A stretch of 64,000 nucleotides of DNA from Hyphomicrobium album (GTDB lineage: Bacteria > Pseudomonadota > Alphaproteobacteria > Rhizobiales > Hyphomicrobiaceae). Shown in pieces: positions 53,297-63,035 of this stretch. The notes beneath the pieces are model-generated. The model was not told where the DNA came from. It saw only the letters and a program-made list of their open reading frames with translations, and made no database searches. Where the stretch lies: the NCBI RefSeq assembly GCF_009708035.1, contig NZ_WMBQ01000001.1, forward strand, positions 2,175,501 to 2,239,500. The letters are read 5' to 3'. Within the stretch, counting starts at the first letter, position 1. The number at the start of each line of letters is the position of its first letter. The translations under genes were made by a program, and so were the position numbers.

Positions 53297-53732
53297 GCGC
53301 AGGACGTGTGCGGCGTGCTCTCACCGCAAGGGCGCATCCTGAGAATTCGTCGTACGCCGGGGCCGTTTCGGTTTGAGCTCGCGCTAATTCGCTCGTACGA
53401 GCAAGGCGCGTCGTCGAGCGCTGCACGTGCGGCGCGCGCGAGCGAATGAATTGCATCGACTCGCATGCAAGCCACTGGCGCTGTCGTCGGTGCTACGCCC
53501 GCATCTCCTCGCGACTTCATTCGCAAGTGGGAAGCTGAGCGCCAAATTACACTGAACCAGTTCGCAAACGCACAGCACTAATTCATTGTTAGTACTACAC
53601 CTCTTATAGTCAATGCATGGCAGATTGGTCGACGCCTCCAAGCGTTCAGCCAATAGCATGATGCTGTTCTGCCATGCCGGTACGAGCCCGGTATGTCTGT
53701 CCGCTAACCGCGAACAAGGGGCATGCCGCTAC
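53297..53732. other. Intergenic region before chemotaxis operon
   Basis: 436 bases with no supported gene. It contains the 12-base palindrome GCTCGTACGAGC (53391-53402) and a 9-base inverted repeat ATTCGCTCG (53387-53395) / CGAGCGAAT (53439-53447) that could form a hairpin. The region 53540-53610 is AT-rich, with TATAGT at 53605-53610, and is the best place for the operon promoter. The chemoreceptor frame is open back to 53613, but that part lacks receptor character. Confidence 0.45.
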
Positions 53733-55628
53733 ATGGTGCTCGCCAATTTGAAGGTCTCACGCAAGCTTGCGTTGGGCCTTGCGTGTGTTCTCGTCGTATT
53801 TGCTATCACGGGAACCGCGTTCTTCTTCACCCTGCTTTCGATTGATCGCGCCAACTCGGGCGTCGCCTCTGCCGTGAGCCTCGACAAGGATGTCGTGCGG
53901 GCAGTGTCGGCCGTCTATGACGAGCAGCAGGCGCGCAGCGATAAGGCTGGCGACGCTGCCGTGCAGGCAGCCGCGCAGCGTTTCGCCGATCAGATGTCGG
54001 CCGCCCGCCGCATCATCGAAGCCAATCCTGAACATGCGGCCGTCGCGGTTGATCTCGAAGCCATGCAGACCACTGCAACAGCGTGGCGTCGGCAGGCCGC
54101 AAGCCAAGACGCCGAGCCGACCAGCGATCCGGCACGCGCCACAGCAGCATTCGAAGCCTTCCGCGCCTCGGCGAAGTCGGCGCAGGAGAAGGTCGATACC
54201 TGGGTCAACAAAGTCAGGGACGAACGCGACGCAGCGCTATCCTTCGCCCGCACTACTCAGCTCGTTGGCAGCCTGCTGGCGATCGGCGTGGCTCTCCTTT
54301 CCGGCTGGTGGATGTCGCGGCTTATCGCGCTCCCATTGGGCCAGATCACAACTGCAATGAATAGCCTTGCTGCCGGCAACCATGCCATCGACGTGCCCGC
54401 GCTCAACCGCACGGACGAGATCGGGTTGATGGCGCAGGCCGTCCAGACCTTCAAGCAGGCGGCGATCGAGAAACACCGGCTTGAGCAAGAGGCGGAGGCC
54501 GGCCGCGTAGCTGCGGAGGAGCAGCGCCGCAAGCAGGAGGCCGAGAGCCAGTTCTACGTCGAGGCGCACAACACCTTCATGCGGGACTTCTCGGCCGCGC
54601 TCGAGCGCTTGTCGAAGGGTGACCTCACTTACCGCTTGAACACGGCATTTACCGAGGATTACGAGAAGATCCGTCACGACTTCAACACGACGGCCGCTAG
54701 CTTGCAGGAAGCGCTGCTTACGATCGCGTCCAGCACGCAGGCCATCCGCTTCGCCACCAGTGAGATCTCGACGGCGGCCGATGATCAGTCGCGACGCACG
54801 GCGCAGCAAGCGGCGAGCCTCGAGCAGACTGCGGCGGCTCTCGACGAGATCACCGCTACTGTAAAGAAGACCGCGGACGGCGCCGGGCATGCGCGTGAAG
54901 TCGTCGCCTCCGCCAAGTCTGACGCTGAAAAGAGCGATGAAGTTGTGCGCCAGGCCATCGGCGCCATGGGCGACATCGAGCGCTCTTCGCAGCAGATCAG
55001 CCACATCATCGGCGTGATCGACGAGATCGCCTTCCAGACCAACCTCCTTGCCTTGAACGCCGGCGTCGAAGCTGCGCGAGCGGGCGAGGCGGGGCGCGGA
55101 TTTGCGGTCGTCGCCTCCGAGGTGCGCGCGCTCGCCCAGCGCTCGGCCGAGGCGGCAAAAGAGATCAAGGGATTGATCTCCGCCTCGACCAAGCAGGTCG
55201 AGCAGGGTGTCGATCTCGTGGCCCAGATGGGCAAAGCGCTCGGACGCATCATGGTCGAGGTGACGGAGATCAACACCGTCGTCTCCGAAATCGCCGCCGG
55301 TGCGAAGGAGCAATCGGTCGGCCTGCAGGAGATCAACACCGGCGTGAGCCAGATGGATCAGGCCACCCAGCAGAACGCGGCAGTCGTGGAGGAGACCACG
55401 GCCGCGAGCCACGGCCTCGCCCGCGAGATCGAGAAGCTGCTCGAGCTGGTCGGCCGTTTCGAGACCGGCCAGGACCTGGCTGCCGAATTGACCCGTCGCG
55501 AGGCGCGTACCACTGCCACGCAGGGAAAAACCCGTCCCGCTTTGAAGACAGTTTCGACGCGCGGGGCACCGGCAGCAGTGCGCAAGCTGGAGGCAATCGC
55601 CAATGAGCAGGGCTGGGAAGAGTTCTAA
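53733..55628 (+). CDS. Methyl-accepting chemotaxis protein
   Basis: Membrane chemoreceptor of 631 residues. Helix 1 is near residues 10-32 (LALGLACVLVVFAITGTAFF), then a helical periplasmic domain of about 160 residues (four-helix-bundle type), and helix 2 near 190-212. A HAMP domain and coiled coils follow. The signalling tip is EIAFQTNLLALNAGVEAARA / GEAGRGFAVVASEVRALAQR. The protein ends in GWEEF, which resembles the WxxF tether pentapeptide that binds CheR. ATG 53733 (MVLANLKVSRKLALG) is preferred; the 40 residues upstream are unlikely. It is first in the che operon and overlaps the STAS gene by 26 bases. Confidence 0.92.
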   Translation: MVLANLKVSRKLALGLACVLVVFAITGTAFFFTLLSIDRANSGVASAVSLDKDVVRAVSAVYDEQQARSDKAGDAAVQAAAQRFADQMSAARRIIEANPEHAAVAVDLEAMQTTATAWRRQAASQDAEPTSDPARATAAFEAFRASAKSAQEKVDTWVNKVRDERDAALSFARTTQLVGSLLAIGVALLSGWWMSRLIALPLGQITTAMNSLAAGNHAIDVPALNRTDEIGLMAQAVQTFKQAAIEKHRLEQEAEAGRVAAEEQRRKQEAESQFYVEAHNTFMRDFSAALERLSKGDLTYRLNTAFTEDYEKIRHDFNTTAASLQEALLTIASSTQAIRFATSEISTAADDQSRRTAQQAASLEQTAAALDEITATVKKTADGAGHAREVVASAKSDAEKSDEVVRQAIGAMGDIERSSQQISHIIGVIDEIAFQTNLLALNAGVEAARAGEAGRGFAVVASEVRALAQRSAEAAKEIKGLISASTKQVEQGVDLVAQMGKALGRIMVEVTEINTVVSEIAAGAKEQSVGLQEINTGVSQMDQATQQNAAVVEETTAASHGLAREIEKLLELVGRFETGQDLAAELTRREARTTATQGKTRPALKTVSTRGAPAAVRKLEAIANEQGWEEF

Positions 55629-55929
55629 GCGCGCGGCGAAGAAGACTGCGCCAAAGCCCTTGCTGCTGCCAGAAGTACTCGATCTGACAGCTGCAGGGCC
55701 CTTAGCGCAGTCTTTGCTCTCGCGCCGCGGCACCGAGCTGAGCGTCGATGCCAGCCAAGTCCGACGCGTCGGCGCGCAGTGTCTGCAAGTGATCCTTGCG
55801 GCTGCCGCAACGTGGAAGGCCGACGGCATGCGTCTTGGCCTGGAGAAACCCACTGAAGAGTTCCTGGAGGGCAGTCGGCTCTTGGGAATTCAAGTTGATC
55901 AAGACTTTGCAGTACCGGAGCTCGCGTGA
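55603..55929 (+). CDS. STAS-domain protein of che operon (CheS position)
   Basis: A 108-residue protein. It has a Lys/Ala-rich N-terminal tail (MSRAGKSSKRAAKKTAP) and then a STAS fold (VLDLTAAGPLAQSLLSRRGT, LSVDASQVRRVGAQCLQVIL). The serine that is phosphorylated in anti-sigma antagonists is not evident (the loop reads RRVGAQ). In Sinorhizobium the gene between the receptor and cheY1 is cheS, whose product helps CheA drain phosphate from CheY1. The position here is the same, so I infer a CheS-like role. It overlaps the receptor gene and the following cheY. Confidence 0.8.
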   Translation: MSRAGKSSKRAAKKTAPKPLLLPEVLDLTAAGPLAQSLLSRRGTELSVDASQVRRVGAQCLQVILAAAATWKADGMRLGLEKPTEEFLEGSRLLGIQVDQDFAVPELA

Positions 55930-56294
55930 TGAGGAAGACAGTTCTTACAGTCGACGACTCCCGCACCATGCGTGAGATGTTGCTGCTGGCTCTCCAGGAT
56001 GCCGGCTACCACGTGCTGCAGGCAGAGGATGGCCTCAAAGGTCTAGAGGTTCTGAAGGACCGCCCGGCCGACGTGATCATAACGGACATCAACATGCCGC
56101 GGCTCGACGGCTTCGGATTCATCGAGCATGTCCGCCGCGATTCCACTCACAGAGCGGTTCCCATCTTGGTCCTGACCACGGAAAGCGACGCGGAGAAGAA
56201 GAGCCGTGCACGCAGCGCGGGCGCCACTGGTTGGATCGTCAAGCCCTTCCATCCAGTGAAGCTCGTCGACGCCATCCGCAGGGTCGCAGGCTGA
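55929..56294 (+). CDS. cheY: CheY-type response regulator, first copy
   Basis: A 121-residue single receiver domain. The acidic pair is DD (9-10), the phospho-acceptor is D53 (ITDINMPRLDG), and the switch Thr and Lys are in LTTESDAEKK and VKPF. ATG 55929 overlaps the stop of the STAS gene (TGATG). By operon position it matches CheY1, the phosphate sink of the two-CheY rhizobial system (inference). Confidence 0.92.
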   Translation: MRKTVLTVDDSRTMREMLLLALQDAGYHVLQAEDGLKGLEVLKDRPADVIITDINMPRLDGFGFIEHVRRDSTHRAVPILVLTTESDAEKKSRARSAGATGWIVKPFHPVKLVDAIRRVAG

Positions 56295-56311
56295 GCTTTG
56301 CGGGGGATCCG

Positions 56312-58513
56312 ATGGCCTCAAGCGACATGGACGCGCTGCGTCAAATCTTCTTCCAGGAGTGCGAGGAGCAACTCGCCGAGCTGGAATCGGGCCTGCTTGA
56401 GATCGAGAGCGGGGACGCCGACTCGGAGATCGTCAACGCTGTATTTAGAGCCGTGCACTCGATCAAGGGGGGTGCGGGAGCGTTCGCGATCGAGAATCTC
56501 GTGCGCTTCGCACATGTCTTCGAGACAGTGCTCGACGAGGTCCGCAAAGGGCGGCTCTCCGCGGCAGGGCCGGTCGTCGAGACCTTGCTGCGCGCGGCTG
56601 ACGTTCTGGCAGATCTCGTACGCGTTGCTCGCGACGGCGGCGATGTCGACGAGGCCCGCATCCGCAGCGTCAGCGACGAGCTTGCGGCGCTGAGCGGCGC
56701 CCCCGCGGCTGCCGCCGAAGCCGACGCTTCCGAAGACAACCTCGAGGATCTCGACTTCAAGCCGGTCGTTGTGGACCTGCCGGTGTTCGACGACGCTCCC
56801 ATCTTCGCGGAACCGCCGGTCGCGGAATACTCGATCACCTTCAAACCGCATCCAAGCCTTTACGCCAACGCCAACGAGCCGGCGGTATTGATGCGCGAGC
56901 TGGAACGGCTCGGCGAGATAACCGTCGTATGCGACACGGCATCGGTACCGCCGTTGACCGAGCTCGACCCTGAGGCGGCTTATCTTTCGTGGAGCATCGA
57001 GCTTAAGACGACGCACGGCGAGGAGGATGTGCGGGCCGTCTTCGAATTCGTCGACGGCGACTGTGACCTCACCATTGTCGGCGCCAACTCGGCTGTCACC
57101 GACCCCGGCGAAGACGACATCGCAGCCCTGCTGCGGCGAGTCCGGGAGGAGCCTGTCGAGCTCATGGAGCAAGTCGACACCTCTCTTTCCGATACGACCC
57201 CCGACCACCAGGAGCTGGCACTCGCCGGCACGCCGCGCGACCTTCAGGCCGCGCCCCTAAAAGCCGAACCGGCGAAGGGCGACAAGGGCGCCGCGGGCGA
57301 GGGGACTCAGCCAACGATCCGCGTCGAGCTCGATCGGGTAGATCGCCTGATGAACCTCGTCGGCGAGCTCGTGATCAATCAGGCGATGTTATCGCAGCGC
57401 CTATTGGAGGCGGGTCTGGCCCGCTCAACGGAAGTTTCCAGCGGGCTCGATGAATTCGAGCAACTGACGCGCGACATCCAGGAAGGCGTCATGGCGATCC
57501 GCGCCCAGCCGGTGAAATCGGTTTTCCAGCGCATGCCTCGCCTTGTCCGCGAGGTCGCGGCCGCGACCTCGAAGAAGGTGCGCCTCGTTACCGAAGGTGA
57601 AGGCACCGAGGTCGACAAGACGGTCATTGAGCGGCTCGCCGATCCGCTCACCCATATGATCCGCAACGCGATCGATCATGGTTTGGAAAAGCCCGAAGCT
57701 CGTTCGGCAGCAGGCAAGCGCGAAGAAGGCCTGGTACGGCTTTCGGCAGCGCATCGCTCGGGACGCATCGTCATCGACATCGCCGACGACGGAGCAGGCA
57801 TAAACCGGCCTCGCGTCCGCGCGATCGCCGAGGAAAAAGGGTTGATCCCGCCGACCGCACAGCTGACCGATGAGGAGATCGACAACCTGATCTTCTTGCC
57901 GGGCTTCTCCACCGCGTCGACCATCTCCGACATCTCGGGCCGCGGGGTCGGCATGGATGTTGTCAAACGCTCCATCCAGGCGCTCGGCGGCCGCGTCTCG
58001 ATTGCCTCGAGGCCTGGCGAGGGGTCCACGTTCACCTTGAGCCTGCCGCTGACGCTCGCCGTCCTCTACGGGATGGTCGTTACGGTGGCCGACCAGACCC
58101 TCGTCGTGCCTCTGACATCGATCATCGAAACGCTGAAGCCGAAACTGAGCGATGTGCACGGCTTCGGCGGCGAGTCTCGGGTCATTGCGCTTCGCAACAA
58201 CTTCATTCCGCTGGTCGACGTTGGACGCGAGCTTGGCTATCGCAGCCAAAGCGCCGACCCCGGCGCCGGCGTCGCCATACTCGTGGAATCGGATGGAGGA
58301 GCGCATAGCGCGCTGCTCGTCGACGCCATTCAAGGTCAGCGTCAAGTCGTTATCAAAAGTCTCGAAGCCAACTACGGGCGAGTCCCCGGCATCGCCGCCG
58401 CGACCATATTGGGCGACGGCCGCGTCGCTCTGATCTTGGACGTCGACGCAGTGGTGGCGGGTTCGCGCAACGGAAGCATGAGCCCGGAAATTCCACTCGC
58501 ACTGGCAGGATAG
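56312..58513 (+). CDS. cheA: Chemotaxis histidine kinase CheA
   Basis: Cytoplasmic kinase of 733 residues. P1 has phospho-accepting H49 in [12 protein letters not shown] regulatory P2-like segment lies at about 185-290 ([20 protein letters not shown]). P3 is the dimerisation helix pair ([20 protein letters not shown]). The P4 ATPase has N-box [16 protein letters not shown]1 DDGAGI and G2 [14 protein letters not shown]5 is a CheW-like C-terminal domain. ATG 56312 follows GGGGGA; the longer frame begins inside cheY. It should pass phosphate to the two CheY proteins and to CheB of this operon. Confidence 0.95.
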   Translation: MASSDMDALRQIFFQECEEQLAELESGLLEIESGDADSEIVNAVFRAVHSIKGGAGAFAIENLVRFAHVFETVLDEVRKGRLSAAGPVVETLLRAADVLADLVRVARDGGDVDEARIRSVSDELAALSGAPAAAAEADASEDNLEDLDFKPVVVDLPVFDDAPIFAEPPVAEYSITFKPHPSLYANANEPAVLMRELERLGEITVVCDTASVPPLTELDPEAAYLSWSIELKTTHGEEDVRAVFEFVDGDCDLTIVGANSAVTDPGEDDIAALLRRVREEPVELMEQVDTSLSDTTPDHQELALAGTPRDLQAAPLKAEPAKGDKGAAGEGTQPTIRVELDRVDRLMNLVGELVINQAMLSQRLLEAGLARSTEVSSGLDEFEQLTRDIQEGVMAIRAQPVKSVFQRMPRLVREVAAATSKKVRLVTEGEGTEVDKTVIERLADPLTHMIRNAIDHGLEKPEARSAAGKREEGLVRLSAAHRSGRIVIDIADDGAGINRPRVRAIAEEKGLIPPTAQLTDEEIDNLIFLPGFSTASTISDISGRGVGMDVVKRSIQALGGRVSIASRPGEGSTFTLSLPLTLAVLYGMVVTVADQTLVVPLTSIIETLKPKLSDVHGFGGESRVIALRNNFIPLVDVGRELGYRSQSADPGAGVAILVESDGGAHSALLVDAIQGQRQVVIKSLEANYGRVPGIAAATILGDGRVALILDVDAVVAGSRNGSMSPEIPLALAG

Positions 58514-58517
58514 AACC

Positions 58518-58997
58518 ATGACCGCACTTGCCTCGCTCTTCGAGCAGAAATCAGGCACGGCCCGCGAGCTCATCGCGTTCGCGGTCGGCAAGCAGGAATT
58601 CTGTATTGACGTCATGTCGGTGCGGGAGATCCGCGGCTGGACACCAGCGACCGTGCTGCCTCACTCACAGTCATTCGTGCGTGGAGTGATCAATCTGCGC
58701 GGCGCCGTGCTGCCGATTGTGGATCTGGCGGTGAGACTTGGGTTTCCCCCCGCCGAGGTCATGGGGCGCCACGTCATTATCGTCGTTCAGGTCGGCAGCC
58801 AGTTCGTCGGACTGCTCGTCGATGCCGTGTCCGACATCCTAAGCGTCAGCGAGTCAGAAGTGCTGCCGCCACCCGATGTTGCCTCCGAGATGGCGAAGCG
58901 GTTCGTGTGCGGTCTAATCGCGATGGAAGGCCGCATGCTCAGCATCCTTTCGGTCGACAGCGTGCTTCCCGAGCAAGAGCGGAGCGATCCGCAATGA
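58518..58997 (+). CDS. cheW: Chemotaxis coupling protein CheW
   Basis: Links receptors to CheA. The protein has 159 residues of the CheW fold, with [40 protein letters not shown] and [18 protein letters not shown]. It starts 5 bases after cheA, and its stop overlaps the cheR start (ATGA). Confidence 0.95.
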   Translation: MTALASLFEQKSGTARELIAFAVGKQEFCIDVMSVREIRGWTPATVLPHSQSFVRGVINLRGAVLPIVDLAVRLGFPPAEVMGRHVIIVVQVGSQFVGLLVDAVSDILSVSESEVLPPPDVASEMAKRFVCGLIAMEGRMLSILSVDSVLPEQERSDPQ

Positions 58998-59890
58998 AGC
59001 CTGCACTAGCGAACGCCGGCAAGCGAGCGAAGCCTCTCATCGACGGCGAGTTCCCGCTTACCAAAGCAGACTTCCAGCAAATCGCCGGAATCGCTCAAGC
59101 CGACGCGGGAATCGATCTGTGCGAGGCCAAAGCCAGCCTCGTTTACTCGAGGCTGACCAAACGGTTGCGGCTGCTCCGGCTGGAAAGCTTCCAAAACTAC
59201 TGCGCGCTACTATCGAGTGAATACGGTGGTGAAGAGCGCCAGCATATGGTGGCGGCCCTCACGACGAACGTCACTCGCTTCTTTCGCGAGCAGCACCACT
59301 TCGAGCACTTGAAGGCGCACGTGGTTGAACCGCTCGTTGCGACGGCACGCGCGGGCGGGACCGTGCGGATCTGGTCTGCGGCTTGCTCAAGCGGCGAGGA
59401 GCCCTACTCGATCGCGCTCTCAATTCTGTCTGCCATGCCCGACGCCGCGTCGCTCGACGTCAAGGTGCTCGCGACCGATATCGATCCCGACGTTTTGCGT
59501 AAGGGGCAAGCCGGCGTCTATGGCGAGGCGGCCATGGCGCCCGTGCCTGCGGATAAGCGCCAGCGGTGGTTCACTCCTCAGGCTGACGCCGAGGGTGGAA
59601 AGGCCTGGCGCGCCGGAGGCGAGCTGCGCAAGCTTGTCACCTTCCGTAACCTCAACCTCATTGGCCATTGGCCCATGCGTGGACCCTTCCACGCCATCTT
59701 CTGTCGCAACGCGCTCATCTACTTCAAGGAAGAAACGCAGCTCGAAGTTTGGAGCCGGTTCGTGCCCTTGCTTGCGCCTGCAGGCCGACTCTACATCGGC
59801 CACTCCGAGCGGTTGTTCGGCGACGTCGCCTCCATGTTCGTGAACGAGGCGATCACCACCTATCGCCTGCGGAAGGAGCTCGACGCATGA
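58994..59890 (+). CDS. cheR: Chemoreceptor methyltransferase CheR
   Basis: Methylates receptor glutamates with SAM, 298 residues. The N-terminal helical domain includes [15 protein letters not shown]. The SAM site is [17 protein letters not shown], followed by [20 protein letters not shown] and [13 protein letters not shown] 58994 overlaps the cheW stop. About 25 extra residues precede the conserved region. The stop overlaps the cheB start. Confidence 0.94.
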   Translation: MKPALANAGKRAKPLIDGEFPLTKADFQQIAGIAQADAGIDLCEAKASLVYSRLTKRLRLLRLESFQNYCALLSSEYGGEERQHMVAALTTNVTRFFREQHHFEHLKAHVVEPLVATARAGGTVRIWSAACSSGEEPYSIALSILSAMPDAASLDVKVLATDIDPDVLRKGQAGVYGEAAMAPVPADKRQRWFTPQADAEGGKAWRAGGELRKLVTFRNLNLIGHWPMRGPFHAIFCRNALIYFKEETQLEVWSRFVPLLAPAGRLYIGHSERLFGDVASMFVNEAITTYRLRKELDA

Positions 59891-60960
59891 GCCCCATACG
59901 TGTCCTCGTGGTCGACGATTCCGCCACCATGCGCGGCCTCATATCGCTCGCGCTACGCCGAGATCCGGAGATTGAGGTGGTCGCGACGGCGAGCAACCCG
60001 CTCACCGCCCGCGACTCCATCAAGACCCACAACCCGGACGTGATCACGCTCGACGTCGAGATGCCCGGCATGAACGGACTCGAGTTCCTGGAGAAGATCG
60101 TCCGTCTGCGGCCGACGCCGGTCATCATGGTGTCGAATCTGACGGGCGAGGGCACGGAGACGGCGATCGAAGCCATGCAAATCGGCGCTGTCGACTGCAT
60201 TGCCAAGCCTGGACCAGGCGATTCACAGCCGTTCGCCGAACTGCCGAGAATGGTCAAGGCGGCAGCCGGTGCGCGCGTGCGCACGCGCCCCGCGTCCAAT
60301 GGTGAGACCAAGAACCGGCGTAGACCTTTCGTCGCCGCCTACGAGCCCGACGGTCGCTTGTTGGTGATCGGCTCCTCGACCGGAGGCGTCGAGGCCCTCT
60401 CCGAGCTCATATCGCAACTTCCAGAGAACTGCCCGCCGACTGCCATCGTCCAACACATGCCGCCCGACTTCACGACAAGTCTCGCCGCGCGGCTCGATCG
60501 GCTCAACGCGCCAAAGGTCATCGAGGCATACGATGGAGCTCCGCTCGAGGCGGGCTACGTCTATATCGCTCCCGGAGGCACGAAGCATCTTGAAGTGCAG
60601 GACAACAATGGACTTCGCTGCCGCCTGCGCGCAGGCAGCCCCGTGAGCGGACACTCACCCTCGGTCGACGTGTTGTTCACGTCGGCCGCGCAGGTCGCCA
60701 AGTCAAACGCGATCGGCGTCATTCTTACCGGAATGGGGCGCGACGGCGCCCAAGGTCTGCTGGCGATGCGCCAGGCGAGTGCCCGCACGATCGGCCAAGA
60801 CGAAGCGACAAGCCTCATCTACGGCATGCCGAGAGCCGCCTTCGAGGTTGGTGCGGTGGAGCGTCAGCTCCCTCTCGATCGGATCGCAAACGCGGTCCTT
60901 GTAATGACCAATCTCCGTGGCCGCCAAGGGAGAGACAAATGTCACTCGCAGACCAGCTAA
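59887..60960 (+). CDS. cheB: Chemoreceptor methylesterase CheB
   Basis: Two-domain methylesterase/deamidase of 357 residues. The receiver has D10, D11 and phospho-acceptor D56 (LDVEMPGMNG). The catalytic domain has Ser in VIGSSTGGVEAL, His in AIVQHMPPDFT, and Asp in LTGMGRDGAQGL. ATG 59887 overlaps the cheR stop; the longer frame is rejected. Its 3' end overlaps the second cheY by 22 bases. Confidence 0.95.
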   Translation: MSPIRVLVVDDSATMRGLISLALRRDPEIEVVATASNPLTARDSIKTHNPDVITLDVEMPGMNGLEFLEKIVRLRPTPVIMVSNLTGEGTETAIEAMQIGAVDCIAKPGPGDSQPFAELPRMVKAAAGARVRTRPASNGETKNRRRPFVAAYEPDGRLLVIGSSTGGVEALSELISQLPENCPPTAIVQHMPPDFTTSLAARLDRLNAPKVIEAYDGAPLEAGYVYIAPGGTKHLEVQDNNGLRCRLRAGSPVSGHSPSVDVLFTSAAQVAKSNAIGVILTGMGRDGAQGLLAMRQASARTIGQDEATSLIYGMPRAAFEVGAVERQLPLDRIANAVLVMTNLRGRQGRDKCHSQTS

Positions 60961-61328
60961 AAGTGCTCATCGTCGACGACACCACAACCAGCCGCATGTT
61001 GGTGCGTGACGGTCTCCAGGAGATCGGCATCAAGAACATCTCGTTCGCGTCCGACGGCGAGCAGGGACTGAAGCACATCATGTCGACGCCGACCCACCTG
61101 GTGATCTCGGACTTCAACATGCCGAAGCTCGATGGCCTCGGTCTGTTGCGCGCCATGCGCCAGCACGCCCCGTCGCAGAAGATGCCCTTCATCATGCTCA
61201 CCGGCAAGGGTGACAAGGACCTCATTCAGAAGGGCGTCCAGTTCGGCATGAACAACTATCTGACGAAGCCGTTCACGGTCCCGGCGCTGAAGACCGCGCT
61301 CGAGGCCGTTGTCGGCCGGTTGAAATGA
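60939..61328 (+). CDS. cheY: CheY-type response regulator, second copy
   Basis: A 129-residue receiver. The acidic pair is DD (13-14), the phospho-acceptor is D58 ([12 protein letters not shown]), and switch Thr and Lys are in LTGKGDKD and LTKPF. By operon place it matches CheY2 of Sinorhizobium, the form that acts on the flagellar motor. It overlaps cheB by 22 bases and cheD by four. Confidence 0.93.
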   Translation: MSLADQLKVLIVDDTTTSRMLVRDGLQEIGIKNISFASDGEQGLKHIMSTPTHLVISDFNMPKLDGLGLLRAMRQHAPSQKMPFIMLTGKGDKDLIQKGVQFGMNNYLTKPFTVPALKTALEAVVGRLK

Positions 61329-61858
61329 TGACCCGCACGCTGAGCCGCAAGCACGTGATGGAAGGTCAATTCCATGTCACGGACGATCCAGATCTCGTCC
61401 TGGCAACGGTGTTGGGCTCGTGCGTTGCCGCATGCTTGCGCGATCCGGTCGCGCGCATCGGCGGAATGAATCACTTCCTCCTGCCCGGCGACGGCGATCG
61501 GGTGCAGTCAGGTGACGCCGAGCGGTATGGCGTTCATCTCATGGAATTGCTCGTGAACGGCCTCATGAGCCGAGGTGCGCACCGCGGGAGGCTCGAGGCC
61601 AAGCTGTTCGGGGGCGCGAAGACGATCTTCAAAAGCTCCGACGTAGGCGCGATGAACGCCAGCTTCGCGGAGCACTTCCTGAAGAACGAAGGCATCGCCA
61701 TCGTTGGCCGAAGCCTCGGTGGAAAGTCCGGTCGCCGCGTCGAGTATTGGCCCGTCAGCGGACGTGCACGCCAAATCTCCATCGGCGAAGCCGCAATACC
61801 GGCCGCTCCGCCTGCGCCGGCACTGCCGATGCATGACGGCGACCTTGAGTTGTTTTGA
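61325..61858 (+). CDS. cheD: Chemoreceptor deamidase CheD
   Basis: Deamidates receptor glutamines. The protein has 177 residues, with catalytic C33 in [13 protein letters not shown] and H50 in [11 protein letters not shown] Pro/Ala-rich tail ends in DGDLELF, an acidic-aromatic end seen also on the next protein. It overlaps the second cheY by four bases. Confidence 0.94.
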   Translation: MMTRTLSRKHVMEGQFHVTDDPDLVLATVLGSCVAACLRDPVARIGGMNHFLLPGDGDRVQSGDAERYGVHLMELLVNGLMSRGAHRGRLEAKLFGGAKTIFKSSDVGAMNASFAEHFLKNEGIAIVGRSLGGKSGRRVEYWPVSGRARQISIGEAAIPAAPPAPALPMHDGDLELF

Positions 61859-61884
61859 GCGACCGCAACCGGGTGGAGATGGAC

Positions 61885-62265
61885 ATGACGAAACAAGCGA
61901 CCGCAAAGGTTCAAGTCGATCACACCTCGCTCCCGGCGCTGCTCAATGTCGTGGGGGACGAGCTGCATCACCTGGCAGTGGCTGTCGAGCGCCTGCATGC
62001 AATCGTGGAGCTGCCCGGCGTCAAGGAATCACTGCGGGATGCGCACTGCGTTGGCGTGGTGCAAGGCATCGACCATGTGACGCAGAACCTCGCCGGCCTT
62101 TCGGAGTTCCTCTCGACTCTCGCCACGGCAATGCCTGGCGAATGGGAACTCGACACGGCCGAAGCCTGCGAGGTCATCCTTATTGCCTCTCTCCGTGAAA
62201 GGCTGGAGCGGCCCACCATGCCGAGGCCGACATCCGCAGGATGTGACGAATGCGAGTTTTTTTGA
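61885..62265 (+). CDS. Unknown helical protein in che operon (CheT position)
   Basis: A 126-residue protein, predicted mostly helical (LLNVVGDELHHLAVAVERLH, then VVQGIDHVTQNLAGLSEFLS). It has no known domain that I can see and ends in CDECEFF. I chose ATG 61885, preceded by GGTGGAG; TTG 61855 and ATG 61879 are in the same frame. It occupies the place after cheD where Sinorhizobium has cheT, but I cannot confirm sequence kinship. The helix-rich build and the acidic-aromatic C-terminus recall CheZ's CheY-binding tail, so a CheY or CheR partner role is a guess. Confidence 0.72.
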   Translation: MTKQATAKVQVDHTSLPALLNVVGDELHHLAVAVERLHAIVELPGVKESLRDAHCVGVVQGIDHVTQNLAGLSEFLSTLATAMPGEWELDTAEACEVILIASLRERLERPTMPRPTSAGCDECEFF

Positions 62266-62717
62266 GTTTCACCGAGCCGGATTTCTCGGAGGTGCTGGAG
62301 AGCGCCTTCAGATCCGCCGGCGTTGAGTTCGACGACGCGCCAAAGGCTGAGAGGCCGAGAGCGGCGCGAAGTGCTGCAGTTCGTTTGCACCAACTCTTTG
62401 AGCGCGATCGAGAGCTCCCAACATCGACGTTGTCTGTTCCGCTCGAATCCTATTTGGAGCACCAGGACAAGCGCAGGCTGTCGCGAGTTGGCAAGACGAC
62501 CGACCCTCGGTCCGTGGCGGACGAGCTTCGCATCACTGCGCAAATGACCTTGTCGGATCTCAACCGGCTGCGGCGCGAATACGCTCTCGCCAATCATCCG
62601 GACCGCGCCGGCTCGGCCGAACGCGAGGATGCCACCCGCCGCATGATGGTGGCGAACATGCTCATCGACCGTGAAATAAATCGCCGGCAGCGGCCGGGAC
62701 TTCCCGCCGGGCGTTGA
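62250..62717 (+). CDS. J-domain-like (HPD motif) protein closing the che operon
   Basis: A 155-residue protein. The C-terminal part (about residues 98-148) looks like a DnaJ J-domain: TLSDLNRLRREYALANHPDR, with HPD at 116-118, followed by a helix with REDATRRMMVANMLIDREIN. The N-terminal 95 residues are not recognisable. It overlaps the preceding gene by 16 bases, so it belongs to the chemotaxis operon. J-domains recruit Hsp70 (DnaK) to clients. A link to assembly or turnover of chemotaxis or flagellar proteins is conceivable. Confidence 0.75.
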   Translation: MRVFLSFTEPDFSEVLESAFRSAGVEFDDAPKAERPRAARSAAVRLHQLFERDRELPTSTLSVPLESYLEHQDKRRLSRVGKTTDPRSVADELRITAQMTLSDLNRLRREYALANHPDRAGSAEREDATRRMMVANMLIDREINRRQRPGLPAGR

Positions 62718-62846
62718 GGGCATCAAAACGTTCGGGGATCGAACAAATGCAAGCAATCAATTTGAGAGGACGAAAATACCTGTCCACTAGGATCAACCCG
62801 ATGGGCAACGGCGCGCAGAACGCGATCAATCGGGTAGGGTCAACAC

Positions 62847-63035
62847 ATGTCGGCCGAGGGCAACCTAGCAGTCCTGTTAGAGCGCAGGGATCGCATTCGC
62901 GACTGGCTCGCGCGCCAGACTGAGCATACGACTTTCGAGCAGAAGCATCTCGATGCCGGCACGCCGGAGCAGACCTACTGGCATCACGGCTACCAGTCGG
63001 CGCTGGACGACATGCTCAAACTGCTGACGCCATAG
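62847..63035 (+). CDS. Hypothetical protein, 62 residues
   Basis: Small soluble protein, acidic and helical (MSAEGNLAVLLERRDRIRDW, then ALDDMLKLL). It has a conserved-looking middle QKHLDAGTPEQTYWHHGY. No family name is available to me. It starts at ATG 62847 without a strong ribosome site. Its 3' end overlaps the convergent gene by 20 bases. It has the feel of the short unknown proteins common in Hyphomicrobiales genomes. Confidence 0.6.
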   Translation: MSAEGNLAVLLERRDRIRDWLARQTEHTTFEQKHLDAGTPEQTYWHHGYQSALDDMLKLLTP

